This document shows, one piece after another, positions 42,571-55,800 of a DNA stretch of 64,000 bases. A program made the position numbers and the translations under genes. The notes beneath the pieces were generated by a model that did not search any database, was not told the origin of the DNA, and was given only the letters and a program-made list of their open reading frames with translations. The number at the start of each line of letters is the position of its first letter. Within the stretch, counting starts at the first letter, position 1. Source of the DNA: Zygaena filipendulae (taxonomy: Eukaryota; Arthropoda; Insecta; Lepidoptera; Zygaenidae); contig OU015677.1 of assembly GCA_907165275.2 (NCBI GenBank), positions 4,898,001-4,962,000 of the forward strand. Reading direction: 5' to 3'.

Positions 42571-44538
42571 TATTTGGTAGGTAAACCAAATTAGGCGCAT
42601 GTCAAACCCTTAATTTTGGGGGGGGTCCACCAAGTAAATTATTACCCCCCACGACCCCCCGTCCCACCAAAGACATATGCACGCGAATGGACCCAATAAA
42701 ATATTGGTAATAACATTTATTTATGAAAAATCAACTAAGCAACGTCAACTCTAAACAATATGACTTTAATATAAAGGACTTTTTTATTTGTTGAGTACTC
42801 AGAACAATAACAGTTATTGTTCTGAGGTTGAGTAGATATTAAATGAATTGTGTCAATATTTGTGCAGTTTGCATACCTACTCAAAGACGGGTCTTTGGTT
42901 AGCTGTCAAGTGAACTGTCTGCTCACCATATTGATCAATATCTACTGTAAATTATGTACGCAGCCATAGAAAGAGCAGACGACGCAAATCTCATTTCAAA
43001 GCGCGCTCAAATCGCTCTAGCAGCACTTATTTTTATTACTGAACAGGGCCCCGCGATTTCACCCGCGTGAGTTTCGGGATTCCCGCAGGATCTCTGACAA
43101 AGTAGTATAACTTACTCCTTGAAACATTAGCTATCTGCCAGTGAGTCCCGTCAAAATTGGTCCAACCGCATTCCAAGTCCAACCGTGTCGGAGATTAGCC
43201 GGAATACCTATTTTAAGCCGGAACAAACAGACCCATAGACAAAAATTTTCAGTAGGAAGGTACTCTACATGTATTTAGTAAAAAAAAGGTTTTTGTATAG
43301 CTTTAAAGGATACGATTGCAGAAAGACAAAAACTAACCGACACACGCAATCATTGGCTCAAAACGGTACCACAACGCGACGCGACGTTACGACGGTTCTG
43401 TGTATGACCGTGTACTTACTATTAAAAAAAAAAGAATAATATGGCGTGGGATAGAGCTATGACACATTGTACAAACGTTTTAACATTTTTCCAGTTCGCA
43501 TACATCTCGAGTCTACACACCAAACCACGTGCACAACATTTCCGCTATATTAATATACATATATTATCTCACTTACACCGCTACAGCCTTAATACCGAAC
43601 GCCGAAAATACTGCCTTTTTGCAAACAAAAAAAATGCACCAAAATCAATCAAAACTCCCATTTGTCACGCCTGGGGACATTCTAGGCGGGGACAACTCGG
43701 AATGACACGAAATATATAACAAAAAAGGACATGTTTTCACAAGATATCGCCTCAAATTGTCAGGTTAGTGTAAGTAAAATACTACATGGAATCATATACT
43801 CAGTGTATAAAAGGTGTCGTAAAACTCCAATCTACCGTGCCAGCGGCCAGGTCAAAAAATTCTGGCAAAACTAAAAAAAGTCTGGACGTGTCCTTTAGTG
43901 TACCATCGTGATAAACGGGAATGACCCAAAAAATCCATGTCACTAAGTGATGATAGACATAACTCTGAAAATTTTGATTTCTATAATACTTATATCCGTT
44001 ACCAAACGGCGACATCGTTGAGTCGAATTATGTTATCCGTCGATTTACAAAACCCCTGTGTTTATTTATTGACACGCCGATGTAGGTACAAGGTTACGTA
44101 TGAAGTGACCAAAGCCAAATGAGGCCGAATTAAGGTTTTTACATCGCAGAAAAGTGAACTTTGTTATATTTTTCTACATCAATTTGTGTGCAAACTGTCG
44201 AATTTCGAACAATTCTGGCGTGGCCTGGGACAGAAATAAACTCGGCTTGCAAAAACGAAAGCATATTGTGTATTCAGAAACCTGCACTTATTTTTTTAAT
44301 GTTATATTTGAGTTGTGCGCGATATTTCCTTGATATCTTCACGCTGTAATCATACAGGGTAAACAGATGTGTGTCGAGTGATGTCGTATTTTTGAAACAT
44401 ATCTATCTAAACTACCTCCATAGCAAAACGTCAATAAAAACTTTAGTTCTACGTGACCGCGTGAAAACTAGAGTTTTGACTGACGGACCGAGTGAAGTGA
44501 CGATTCGTTACTTAGTTTTATATGCGTTAACGAGTTAA
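42571..44538. other. Spacer/intron
   Basis: Contains one CCCCGCGATTTCACCCGCG fragment (43042-43210). The ORFs at 43441-43719 and 43800-44015 have no supporting splice or family features. Confidence 0.5.
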
Positions 44539-44773
44539 CCGCCGCACTCAGAGTCGACTTTAATGATTACTTAGTTAAGTATAGATTTTTAAAACAAAAC
44601 TACCGCAATCAGAGACTTTCAGTAAATTAATGTTAATTGGCATTTAATGAGATGTAACTTAATTAGTTAAATGCCAATTAACATTAATTTATTAAACTTG
44701 TCTGATTGTGGCAGTTTTGTTTTAAAAATCTATACTTAACTAAGTAATCATTCAAGTCGACTCTGAGTGCGGT
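44539..44773. mobile_element. Hairpin MITE
   Basis: Same arms as the 42339 copy, with few mismatches. Confidence 0.95.
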
Positions 44774-45464
44774 CGTTAGTGTCAATTTGGCTAAGAGGAC
44801 AGGAATATCTCTAATCCATCCACCCTGTATACAACACAGCTTAATCTAAGAAAAGCATAGAAAAATCACCGTTTTCCACTAAAACGAATATGGCAATTTG
44901 TGTGTTACATAATAATAAGTTACTATTGTTTTTTTTTTACTTATTTAATTCGTGTAATATTAAAGCATTTTTATCTTTACTGGCTACGAATACAAAAACA
45001 CACAGACATCAATTATTGTGCTGGCGAGACAGGTGGAGAAATTGTCAAAATACCCTCAAAAAAGAACTGTCACAATAAACTACTCTGAGGACCGGCCGGT
45101 GAGCAAAGAAACCCGGTTATGAAGAACCGTGTGTTGGTATAAAGATTACTACTTCTTCTTCTTCTTAAACTATGGCAATCAATCGCGATTTATCGCATTT
45201 AATTCTGGCAACGTATGTACCTATTGTTAGCAATTAAAGTAATTATAGCGAAACGCCAATGAACACGTTAGGTTGTTCCACAAGATAAAACACGGTTCTC
45301 TCTCGAAAACTAGTTTCTTTCTTGGAAAACAAAATGGCTGCTGAACGGTGATGGATATATCGAATAAATAACGCAACAGGCGCCCACTCGCTACGACCTT
45401 CACCCGTCAACAACCATATTTGTGTTACTTGTGTGTGCGTAATTTTTTAGTTGTTACCAATGTC
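44774..45464. other. Spacer/intron
   Basis: AT-rich with no recognised element beyond a short CCACCCTGTATAC scrap. Confidence 0.45.
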
Positions 45465-45930
45465 ACAATATACTTTCAGCTCATACTAAGATCACTGATC
45501 ATATACGGCCAAGTGTGCGGTATAAAGTTTGCGTTTGCGTTTTCGTATTGTCACAGTCGTCACCAATGTCACGACTCAATATTTTTGCTGAAAGAATGAG
45601 ATCACTGCTCATATACGGCTAAGTATGCGGTATAAAGTTTGGGTTACTTGTGTGTGCGTATTGTCATAGTTGTCACCAATGTCATGACTCAATATTTCTG
45701 CTGAAGTATGTGCTCATATAAGGCCAAGTGTGTGGTATAAAGTTTGCATTTGTGTGTGCGTATTGTCTCAGTTGTCACCAATGTTACGACTCAATATTTC
45801 TGCTGAAAGTATGAGATCACTGCTCATATACGGCCAAGTGTGCGGTATAAAGTTTGGGTTACTTGTGTGTGCGTACTGTCATAGTTGTCATCAATGTCAT
45901 GACTCAATATCAAAAGTGGCAGACTTTTTT
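45465..45930. repeat. Minisatellite of about 110-bp units (four copies)
   Basis: CTCATATACGGCCAAGTGTG followed by CGGTATAAAGTTT recurs at about 45498, 45608, 45713 and 45823. Each unit also carries GTTGTCACCAATGTCA and GACTCAATATTTCTGCTGAA. Confidence 0.9.
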
Positions 45931-48615
45931 GTTCCGTCTATGTATCGCCAATTCGCCACCCTCGGAAATCGGAATTAAAGTGAACTAACTCAAAATTGTA
46001 CATTTTTGTGGGAAAAGAGCAAGAAAATCTCGTTGACATAACATGCATAGGTGAATAGCGATGTATAAGTTGTCCCTTTCTTACTTATACTCGTAATTCG
46101 AGCCCTTTTTATCACCACCGGGTTTTAACAGCAGGTTTTTAAGGTAAGTTTATAGGAAAATCGGAAGTTACACGAAATTTGAGTTCGGTCACTTTAGGAC
46201 GCGATATGTCGAGACCTTGGTTAAATACATGTGACAACCAGACAGCATCGCTACAAGCAGCCACTATCTATATAATATGTAATTATACATATATCTCGAT
46301 GATATTTTGACAATCCCCCTGACATTATCTCTTACATTAAAAACTACAATTCACTAATAAATACAATATAATAATATTAACATGGATCATTTTATATCGT
46401 AACTATATGGTACAAATACGTTTTATTTTTATTCTATTCTTAAATCTATTATTCTTTGACGTAATTTTTTAGACGAAAAAATAGGGTCTAGGGCGACGTA
46501 CATTCGACCGCGAATTCGATCGAACAAAACACTAGTTTTGCCCGCGGTTATAGAATACAATCAATGACTGAAAATAATCATAAGCCTTACTTGACACTAA
46601 AATACTAACATATAAAATTAATTAGTTGAAAGTGAGTGTTCCGACAAACATGTATCCATTTCAATAGGTACTCACTTAAAGCTAATTCGGCACGATTCCG
46701 AACACCGGGCGAGCGGAGCCGCGGGCTATAGTGTAAGTAATATCGAAGTGTTCAAATAAACTCGCGGTTGACTGTACACTTACATGATTATAAAAATATT
46801 CGGATTATTTTTAAATAGATTTAGGTAGGTACTTTTTTATAGGAACATTTGAAACGTGGCGCCCATGGAGTGATCGATCGAGTGCGTCGATCACCTTTTT
46901 TTTTGAAGTTGGTTACAAGGAACTTACACCAAAATCGCTTCTGTTTCACTTTTTTTTTAATGGCATAGGTCAATGACCACCCTAAATAGGTCATTGTCTT
47001 ATAATAACTTACTTTATTGTCCCAAGAGGAACGCACAAAAAATCGTTACTAATATTATAAATGGGAAAGTGAGTTTGTTTGTTTGTTATGCTTTCACGCC
47101 TCAACGGCTCAACGAATCATCATGAAATTTTGCATACACGTTTTCAAGGATACAGAGAAGGACATAGGGTACTTTTTATCTCGGAATTCCCGCGGAGTCT
47201 CCGAAATTATCGCGGGTGAAACTGTATTAAGTTTTGCTTATTACAAGTTGTAAGTAAGTAGACAACAAAAAAAATAGGGTAGTAGGTAGGTACTTTTTCT
47301 CGGAATTCCCGCGGGATCTCCGAAATTACCGTGAAACCGCGGGGATCAGCTAGTTAGACTAACAAAAAAGGAAGGACAGAGCAACAGGCCGCCTTATTCC
47401 TAGAGAGAATTTCGATTATTAGATTGGATGTTTTTCAAGATGTTATTGTTTTCACAAAAGATGCCACGTTTCAAAACAGCATCCTGTATAAACCGACTGA
47501 CTCATACCTATTACAGTTAATAATAAAAATATATTATCTACTCAACGGAAAATCGTTTTTACAATCATTATTATTCAGGAAAAATTCGTGCGGCTTCATT
47601 AAAATAAAATGTTATTTACTCGAGTCTTGTGCGATTTTAGGAAAATAGAGATTTTTTTTTTATATTAATATTATTTGTTACATAATTTTTTTATAGGTAA
47701 ATCAATGAATAATACAACAATACTTAAGTAATACAACAACAGATATGTTGAAAACATTGAAAATTAAAGCTTATTTCGAGATTGATATTTATAGAAGTAA
47801 TACAAAAAACTAGAACCAAAAAAAATAATAATCTGTACCTTATTTATTCGTTGTCCTAAATAATTTACTAAAAAAATACTTAAATTTTGTATAAAACTAA
47901 AATAAAAAAAAAATGTCTGACCTTATATTTTATATTAAACGCAAAATACCTAACTGACCTTATTTATTCAATTCTATGGCAGATAAAGGTTCCGTGACTA
48001 AATTCTTGGACTTAATATGTAAGTACTATATTTTTTTTTTACAAATATCTTGTATTGCTTTCGTTCGTGTATTGGTTTCTATCACAGAGAAAATAATCAT
48101 GAAATAATTACTTCAATTTTATAACGTAATAATTTCAAAAGTCCAAATAAAAATTATTATACTTATTGATTAATTCTAATTACAGGAAAAAAAATGTTTA
48201 TCAAAAATTAAAAAAATGTAATAATACGAATATACAAGTGGAATGTTTACAAAAAAAAAATGCAAAGTTCAAGATTCATGCCAAATTCTTGCAAATTGTT
48301 ATGCTCTAAAAATTTCAATCTGACATTAACCTTATGTAAATATATTTTTATTTAATATATTTTCATTATTTTATTCAAAAACAATTTGTTCTAAATATAA
48401 TTAATTTTTCATTTTAGTACTATGCAGGCAAGAATATTGTTATTTTCGAGTTCAAACCGAAAGCAAACGTCTTTTTTGTGCTTCTCTACAAAGCAATTGT
48501 AATCATCATTCATTAAAAATTTTAAAATATTACGTATTTATTATATTATGTACCTGGAAAAAAAGCAGTGAATATTAACAATGGCAAGATGTAAAATAAG
48601 AAAGTGCCCACACTA
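45931..48615. other. Spacer/intron
   Basis: AT-rich. Inverted CGCGGTTTCACC-family fragments at 47045-47225 and 47290-47355. Otherwise nothing seen. Confidence 0.5.
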
Positions 48616-49028
48616 TGGGTATGTTCCGTTATTACGGATAGCACTGTAAGGTATGACGTCAATTTAGTATACTGCAAACTTTTTGATTGGCTGACCGAGT
48701 GACGTCTCGATTCGTTACTTAGTTTTATATGCGTTAACGATTGTAGAATGTCAAATGGCTAGGGGGGCTGGTTACTGTTTCAAACGGGACGCAGTCCAGT
48801 ATACTGTCATCTATATGTCATTGTCATGTTGTCGACCACTCATTGACCTCATTGATCCGAGGTTGATCACATGCTTAATCCACTGAGAGAAAACGCCAAT
48901 GCTCACAGTACAAAAATTACGACGATTATGACATCATACTGCGGTAGTATACTGAAAGTTGTAATGAAACGAATTTCTCCTCATTGCGAGCACTGAGCCA
49001 GTGCTATCCGTAATAACGGAACATACCC
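48616..49028. mobile_element. GGGTATGTTCCGTTATTACGGA MITE, copy 2
   Basis: GGGTATGTTCCGTTATTACG to CGTAATAACGGAACATACCC, with good terminal repeats. Confidence 0.95.
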
Positions 49029-49288
49029 GAAACATTAAGTGCTCGTGAACCGATCACATAAAAAAATAACATAATTTATCCTTTAATTATTCTTTTGAAA
49101 ATTCTTTCACTTATAGGAAGCTACAGTGATTTTGAGTGTCATAGGGTGCTTTTTATTCCGGAATTCCCTCAGGAACTCCGAACTTCCCGCGGGTAAAACC
49201 ATGGGGGAACAGCTATCTCTAGATTAACTGAACCGATTTAGAAAATTCTTTCACTTCTAGGAAGCTACAGTGATCCTAAGTGACTAAC

Positions 49289-49531
49289 GGCCGCACTCAG
49301 AGTCGACTTTAATGGTTACTTAGTTAAGTATAGATTTTTAAAACAAAACTGCCGCAATCAGAGACGTTCAGTAAATTAATGTTAATTGGCATTTAATGAG
49401 ATGTAACTTAATTAGTTAAATGCCAATTAACATTAATTTATTAAACTTGTCTGATTTTTTAAACTCGGCAGTTTTGTTTTAAAAATCTATACTTAACTAA
49501 GCAATCATTAAAGTCGAATCTGAGTGCGGCG
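49289..49531. mobile_element. Hairpin MITE
   Basis: Same family as 42339, with a small TTTTTAAACTC insertion in the right arm. Flanked by inverted CGCGGTTTCACC fragments (49140-49215, 49532-49590). Confidence 0.95.
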
Positions 49532-49602
49532 GATAAAGTACTTTTTATCCCGGAACTCCTATGGGAACTCCGAAATTACCGCGGTGGTCAGCTAGTGTTA
49601 TA

Positions 49603-49700
49603 TAACTATTTATTTATTTATTTAAACTTTATGCACATCATGGTACAAAAGGCGGACTTAATGCCACAGTGGCATTCTCTGCCAGTCAACCTTCAGGTAG
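49603..49700 (-). mobile_element. Retroelement 3'-tail, carrying AATAAA signals for the BCH gene
   Basis: Complement of the tail type at 3184. On the minus strand it provides AAATAAATAAATAAA about 115-130 nt after the BCH-gene stop, so it may supply the poly(A) signal. Confidence 0.6.
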
Positions 49701-49735
49701 TACAGTCTTTATCATGGGCTTATACTCACGGGCGC

Positions 49736-49856
49736 CTACCGCCGCTCGGCGTCGTAGCGCTTCACCAGCTCGGGGATGGCGTTGGGCTCGACGGGCACGC
49801 GCTCCGCCAGCTCCGCCAGGCTGCGCACGTAGCTCAGCTTGCGGAAGAACTTTGAA
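49736..49856 (-). CDS. BCH gene last exon (stop TAG at 49738-49736)
   Basis: 1 nt plus 39 codons plus stop: [20 protein letters not shown] and [19 protein letters not shown]. Acceptor GTGTTTACAG. Two possible donors overlap the end: GTAGGC at 49739 would remove the stop, and a consensus GTGAGT at 49729 lies just beyond it. Confidence 0.9.
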
Positions 49857-52800
49857 CTGTAAACACGAGTCACGACATGAACAACTCACCCACAAATATA
49901 CACCCAGAGCATATACACCCTGGCTATATACACCCTGTCTATATACACCCTGCATAATATATACAATTAGCTGTTGCCGCGGTTACACCCGTGGTAATTT
50001 CGGAGTTCCCGTGGGAATTTCGAGATAAAAAATACCCTATGACACTCAGGACTACAGCAGCTTCCTATAAGTTAGAGAATGTTCAAAATCCGTTCAGTAG
50101 ATCCAGAGATTACCTCCAATAATGTCACAAACTCACAATTCACAAACGATATTTCTCGTCCCGATTATCATTATTATTATTACTTTTATATTGTTTTTAT
50201 TAATTATAATATAATAATCGAAACCTTGAATACATTCCATTGTGTATAGCATAGGAAATATCCAAACATATTTTATTCACAATGTGAACGTATGTAAAGA
50301 TATTTGTATGTTTCATCGCTGAGCAGATTTGGATGTAATTTGACACACAGATAGTGTCTGATGTTGAAGATGTTATGTTGCGACTCACCTAACAAAAGGC
50401 TTGGTTAATATCACAAAGGACTTCAACCAGAAGGTCGGGTGCACCAGGTACAGGTGCTTCAGGCTCTTCCGTAACCTGTGGAATATAACAAATTTAATCA
50501 TTACCTTTATTTGCATACTAGCTGACCCCAGCGGCTTCACACGCGGTAATTTCGGAGTTCCCGCGGGAATTCCGAGATAAAAAGTACCCTATGTCACTCA
50601 GGATCACTTTAGCTTTTTCAAAATCGGTCGAGTAGATCCAGAGATTATAACCTCACACACTCCGGAGTTCTTGCGGGAATCCCGGGATAAAAAGTACCCT
50701 ATGCCACTAAGGATCACTGTAACTCGAAAGAATTTTTGAAATCGGTTCAGTAGATCCAGAGATTACCCACTACAAACTCACGAACTCACAAACTCCGGAG
50801 TTCCCGAGGGAATTCCGGGATAAAAAAGTACCTTATATCACTCTGGATCACTGTAACTCCCAATAAGTGAAAGAATTTTTAAAATCTGTTCAGTAGATCC
50901 AGATATAGCTGTTGCCCCGTAGTTTTACCCGCGGGAAACTCGAAGTTCCCGCAGGAATTCCGGGATAAAAAGTACTCTATGACACTCAAGATCACTCTAG
51001 CTTCCTATAAGTGAAAGAATTTTCAAAATCGGTTCAGTAGATCCAGAGATTACCCCCCCTACAACGTCACAAACTCACAAACTTTTGCTCTTTATAATAT
51101 CAGTATAGAAGTATAGATAATAATAACCCTTGGACATTATGACACAGCGCCACCTGGCACCAAACTAAGCAGAGCTAATCTATACATCTACAGATATAAA
51201 TAAATAATAAAGTGTCCGTTTGTAATTACAAATTAACAGCTTTTCACTAAATGCATATGAATGTATATTACGATACTTAAAATTAAAAAAAATTGTCTGT
51301 CTGTCTGTCTGTCCGTCTGTTTGTTCCGTTAATCTCTGAAACGGCTGGACTGATTTTAACGGGACTTTCACTGGCAGACAGCTGATGTTATAAGCAGTAA
51401 CTCAGGCTACTTTTATTTTAGAAAAACTTGTTCCTGCGGGAATTCCAAAAAAAAAGCGCGTGTGAATAAGTTTTGCACAATACACGTCAGGAGTACTGAA
51501 AAGGATATACAATCCTTATAAAAAATAAAAATATATCCGGGATAAAAAGCGCACCTTATGTCCTTCTCTGTAACCTTGACCACGTGCATGCAAAATTTCA
51601 CGATGATCGGTTTAGCCGTTAAGGTGGGAACGCGTAACAAACTCACTTTCGCATTTACGTTATTAGTAAGGATTTCCACTTATGTGCACTTCTACAGATT
51701 CTTGTCGATATCAGTAAGGGTGCTGTCTCACCTCCTGTCGATCAGTTTGTAGCACTCGTGCAGCCACCGGAAGGACGGCAGCCGGCGGCGCGCGGCGCTG
51801 CCATGGAGGTACACCAGCACGTACTCGTCGGTCACGAGCCGCTCCAGCGTCCATATCACGTACCTGGCACGCACGGAGGTCATCTTTAAAACTTATACAG
51901 AATGTTACAGAAAGTTGTAGTCATATTTGACGACCGTGTTCGCGTTATCATCTGCAATGATTTAACTGAATGTAACTGAAGCGGTACCATGAAGTAAACT
52001 TTCCTAAAATTTGACTCTGCACCCCAACGGTAATAAATTTCATCAAATGATCTTGAACCGGTCACCTGAGCTCAGGTCATGAACTACCCAGTGATGTGAC
52101 ATCCAGCGCTCAGTACTCGTCAAACAGCACAGAGTACTGACTAACCAGCACCCGGCACTCATCACCCAGCACCCGGTACTCATCATCCAGCACCCAGTAC
52201 ACATCACCCAGCACCCGGCACTCATCACCCAGCACCCGGTACTCATCACCCAGCACCCAGTACTCATCATCCAGCACCCAGTACTCATCACCCAACATCA
52301 AGTACTCATCACCCAGCACCCAGTACTTATCACCCAGCACCCAGTACTCATCACCCAGCACTAAGTACTCATCACCCAGCACCCAGTACTCATCACCCAG
52401 CACTAAGTACTCATCACCCAGGACCCAGTATTCATCACCCAGCATCCAGTACTCATCACCCAGCACCCAGTACTCATCACCCAGCACCCAGTACTCATCA
52501 CCCAGCACCCAGTACTCATCACCCAGCACCCAGTACTCATCACCCAGTACTCATCACCCAGCACCCAGTACTCATCACCCAACACCCAGTACTCATCACC
52601 CAGCACTCATCACCCAGTACTCATCAATCAGCACCCAGTACTCATCACTCAGCACCCAGTATTCATCACCCAGCACCCAGTACTCATCACCCAGCACCCA
52701 GTACTCATCACCCAACATCAAGTACTCGTCACCCAGCACCCAGTACTCATCACCCAGTACTCATCACCGAGCACCCAGTACTCATCACCCAGCACCCAGT

Positions 52801-55800
52801 ACTCATCACCGAGCACCCAGTACTCATCACCCAGCACCCAGTACTCATTACCCAGCACCCAGCACTCACAGGAACAGGTTGTCCATGACGTAGTGGTAGT
52901 CGGCGCGCGCCGCGTCCGGCAGGTGGCACGCGCCGAACACGATGATGGCGGCGCCGCGCGCGTCGTACCCGCCGTGCGACACCACGCGCTTGTACGGCTC
53001 TATCACCTGACGACACGCACACACACACACACCATCACCATCTAATTAAGGGTTAGGGTATGTTCCGTAATCACTGCGGGCACTGTACGGTATTACGTCA
53101 CTTCAGCATACTGCGAAGCCGTTTCTATAAAGTTAGCTATAATACTGAACTATACCGGTTACTGTTGTACTGCTGTCAACTACTCATGTCAACCGACCGA
53201 CGCGGTTGACCAGTGTCCGAGGTTGATCACGTGATCAGAGGCGTCTTTACCTATAGTGCAGGGTGTGCGGCGCACACGGGCGCCGGGTCTAAGGGGGCGC
53301 CGCGCGCCGAGCGCCCTTGCGACACATCCGAAGATGCGTCGCTCTCAAAGACCCTGCGCCCGCCGTGGCCGACGCCGGGCGCGCGGTAGCAAAGCAAAAC
53401 TACTCCTTTTCCTACCTACTCTATTTAAATTTACACAATTACTTTTGTTCCTGATATCATTTAAAATTGCACCATTTGCATCCGAATTTCCGTTTGAAAA
53501 TACAGGGTGTTAGGTAAAATAGAGCAAATCTCTTGAGGGGTGTTTCTACTCATGAAACTGAACAACTTTCCCCAAGGAACCCATATCTATCTAATTCTCA
53601 AAAAAAAAAAAACAATTTGGACTTTGTATGGATATTTGGCCAATCAGCTGACCGCTCCAATACAAAGTACAATTTTTTTTTTGAGAATTCGATATGCGTT
53701 CCCTGGGGAAAGTTGTTTAGTTTCATGAGTAGTATCACCCCTTAAGAGATTTGCTCTATTTTACCTAACACCCTGTATAACTGTTAGTATTCCACTTGTA
53801 TTCCATTTTGACCCCGCTCGAGGGCGCCAGGTTACTGGCTGCACACGGGCGCCACAAGGGCTAGAGACGCCTCTGCACGTGATCAAACCACTGAGAGCAC
53901 CTCACCTCGAAAGCGTTAGTGCTCACAGTACAAAACCGCCTACTGCGGAGACTGCGGCAGTAGGTACATTGAGAGTTATCCGGAACGATGGTCCGGGGCC
54001 CTGCCCCCTCGTGTCTATGGTCGCCCCCGTACCTTCATGTCGCACTTGACGCCGCCCCCGGGGCTGGGCACCGTCAGCCAGGAGCGCTCGTCGCGCAACT
54101 CCTCGGCGGCGGAGTACTCCGGGATGAGGTCGCTGCACTCGCTGATGGTCACCGTCGACCTGGAGGAGCGACGTCGACGAAAGTAAGATCAAACAAAAAT
54201 ATAACGACAGTCTAGACATTTTTCGCGATATTGAGTTACTAGCCTTCCCCCCGCAGTTTCAACCACGTCAGTAGGGATGTGGACTACTTTAGAAAATTCT
54301 AATTCTAATTAGTCCGTCAGTTAGAAAATAAAAAAACAATAGACACGTATTTTTTGCTTTTTTAAATAAATTAAAATATACAGAGATAAAGCGCATTGAT
54401 GAGGAGGTCGTGACGTCACTAACCGCAAAACCGCATACAAACTGTCAGAATAGTGACGTCACGCGAAATTTCAATTTAGTGCGTGATGAATAGTTTTGAG
54501 TGCGAGAATCACCCGGCGACACTGGTTTCCATCTGTTTTCATCCCTACTAACATTATAAACGGGAAAGTTTGTAAGAATGTATGTATGTATGGATGGATG
54601 GATGGATGTTTGTTACTCTTTCACGCAAAAACAACTGAATGGATTTAAATGAAACTTTACAATAATATAGCTTATACACCAGATTAACACATAGGGTACT
54701 TTTTACCGCGGAATTCCCGCGGGAACTCTCAATTAACGCGGGTGAAACCGCGGGGCACAACTAGTACCAAACTAAGTTGATGTCCCTTCTATCTGTTATT
54801 CTCTGTTCTGTGGTACCTACCTACAGTAAACTTGGTAGTGTGTGAACGACCCCAACGACTCACCTCTTGGTATCTTCGTCGTCGCTGGGCTGCTGCGCCG
54901 GCTCTTCGCCTTCGGCCGGCGCCGGCGACTCCGCCTCCGACCCCATGGAGTCCACGCTGACGCTGTCCAGGCTGCGGTCGTCCTGCTCCTCGGGGGGCTG
55001 GCGGGAGACACGACGCATCATCAATAACAATCTTTAATCCTTGCATTATTTATTATACAGGGTGTCCGGTAATTAATGGATAAAAAATAAATTATGCAAT
55101 TTTTTCTAAAATAAATGAATTTGCATATAAAAACAAAATATGCAATAGTTAGTCATACTTTTCACTGTCTATTTATCATCATAGTTAGTGTATAATATCA
55201 AAACAATAAAACACCGATGTAATACGGATGTTCACTACTTTTGAAATTTGAATTCTAATTAGTCCGTCAGTTACAAAATAAAAAAACAATACACGAACTT
55301 TTTTGCTTTTTCAAATAAATAAAAATATTCAGAGATAAAGCGCATTAAAGTTTAGGGTGGGGGCTCGTGACGTCACTAACCGCCATAAGCCGCCATACTA
55401 ACTGCACCAGGTTGTGACGTCACGCGAAATTTCAACTCGATATATCGCCGGTATTTTTTGATTGCGTAAAAAAAGAAAAAATACGAGTTCAATATTAGTT
55501 TGTATTCTACAAAACGGATTGAAAAAAAATTTAGTCAACATAAATTCCACGGAAACTCCGAACTTATCGCGGGTGAAACTGCGGGGAACGGCTAGTATAT
55601 AATAATTTGGGTGTCCGCAGTCTGTTTGTGCAAAAGCCAGACACTACGCAGTAACACATGTCGTTTCTCTATAAAAGAATTATAATACCTCACAACTCAA
55701 ACATTGTATTGTACAATTAGCGGAATTAGCACAACTTCTCAAAAGAAAAAAAAAAACCAACAACAATCCCATCATTGTTCAGTGAACTCGATCGAACGTT

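Larger units (their letters stand above)
53054..53990. mobile_element. GGGTATGTTCCG MITE copy 3, interrupted by two further elements
   Basis: The left half (53054-53236) resembles 11457 up to GTTGATCACGTGATCA. The right half resumes GCACGTGATCAAACCACTGA at about 53875 and decays by 53990. Confidence 0.85.

Noticed and set aside
43441..44015. ORFs of 70-90 codons in the long minus-gene intron
   Set aside because: No splice context, codon character or recognisable family. Expected by chance in this length.
52043..52606. Minus-strand ORFs of repeating WVLGDEY / MSTGCWV
   Set aside because: 21-bp minisatellite read in different frames, within a BCH-gene intron.
52095..52869. CRISPR-like array
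   Set aside because: Contiguous tandem repeat without unique spacers, in a eukaryotic intron.
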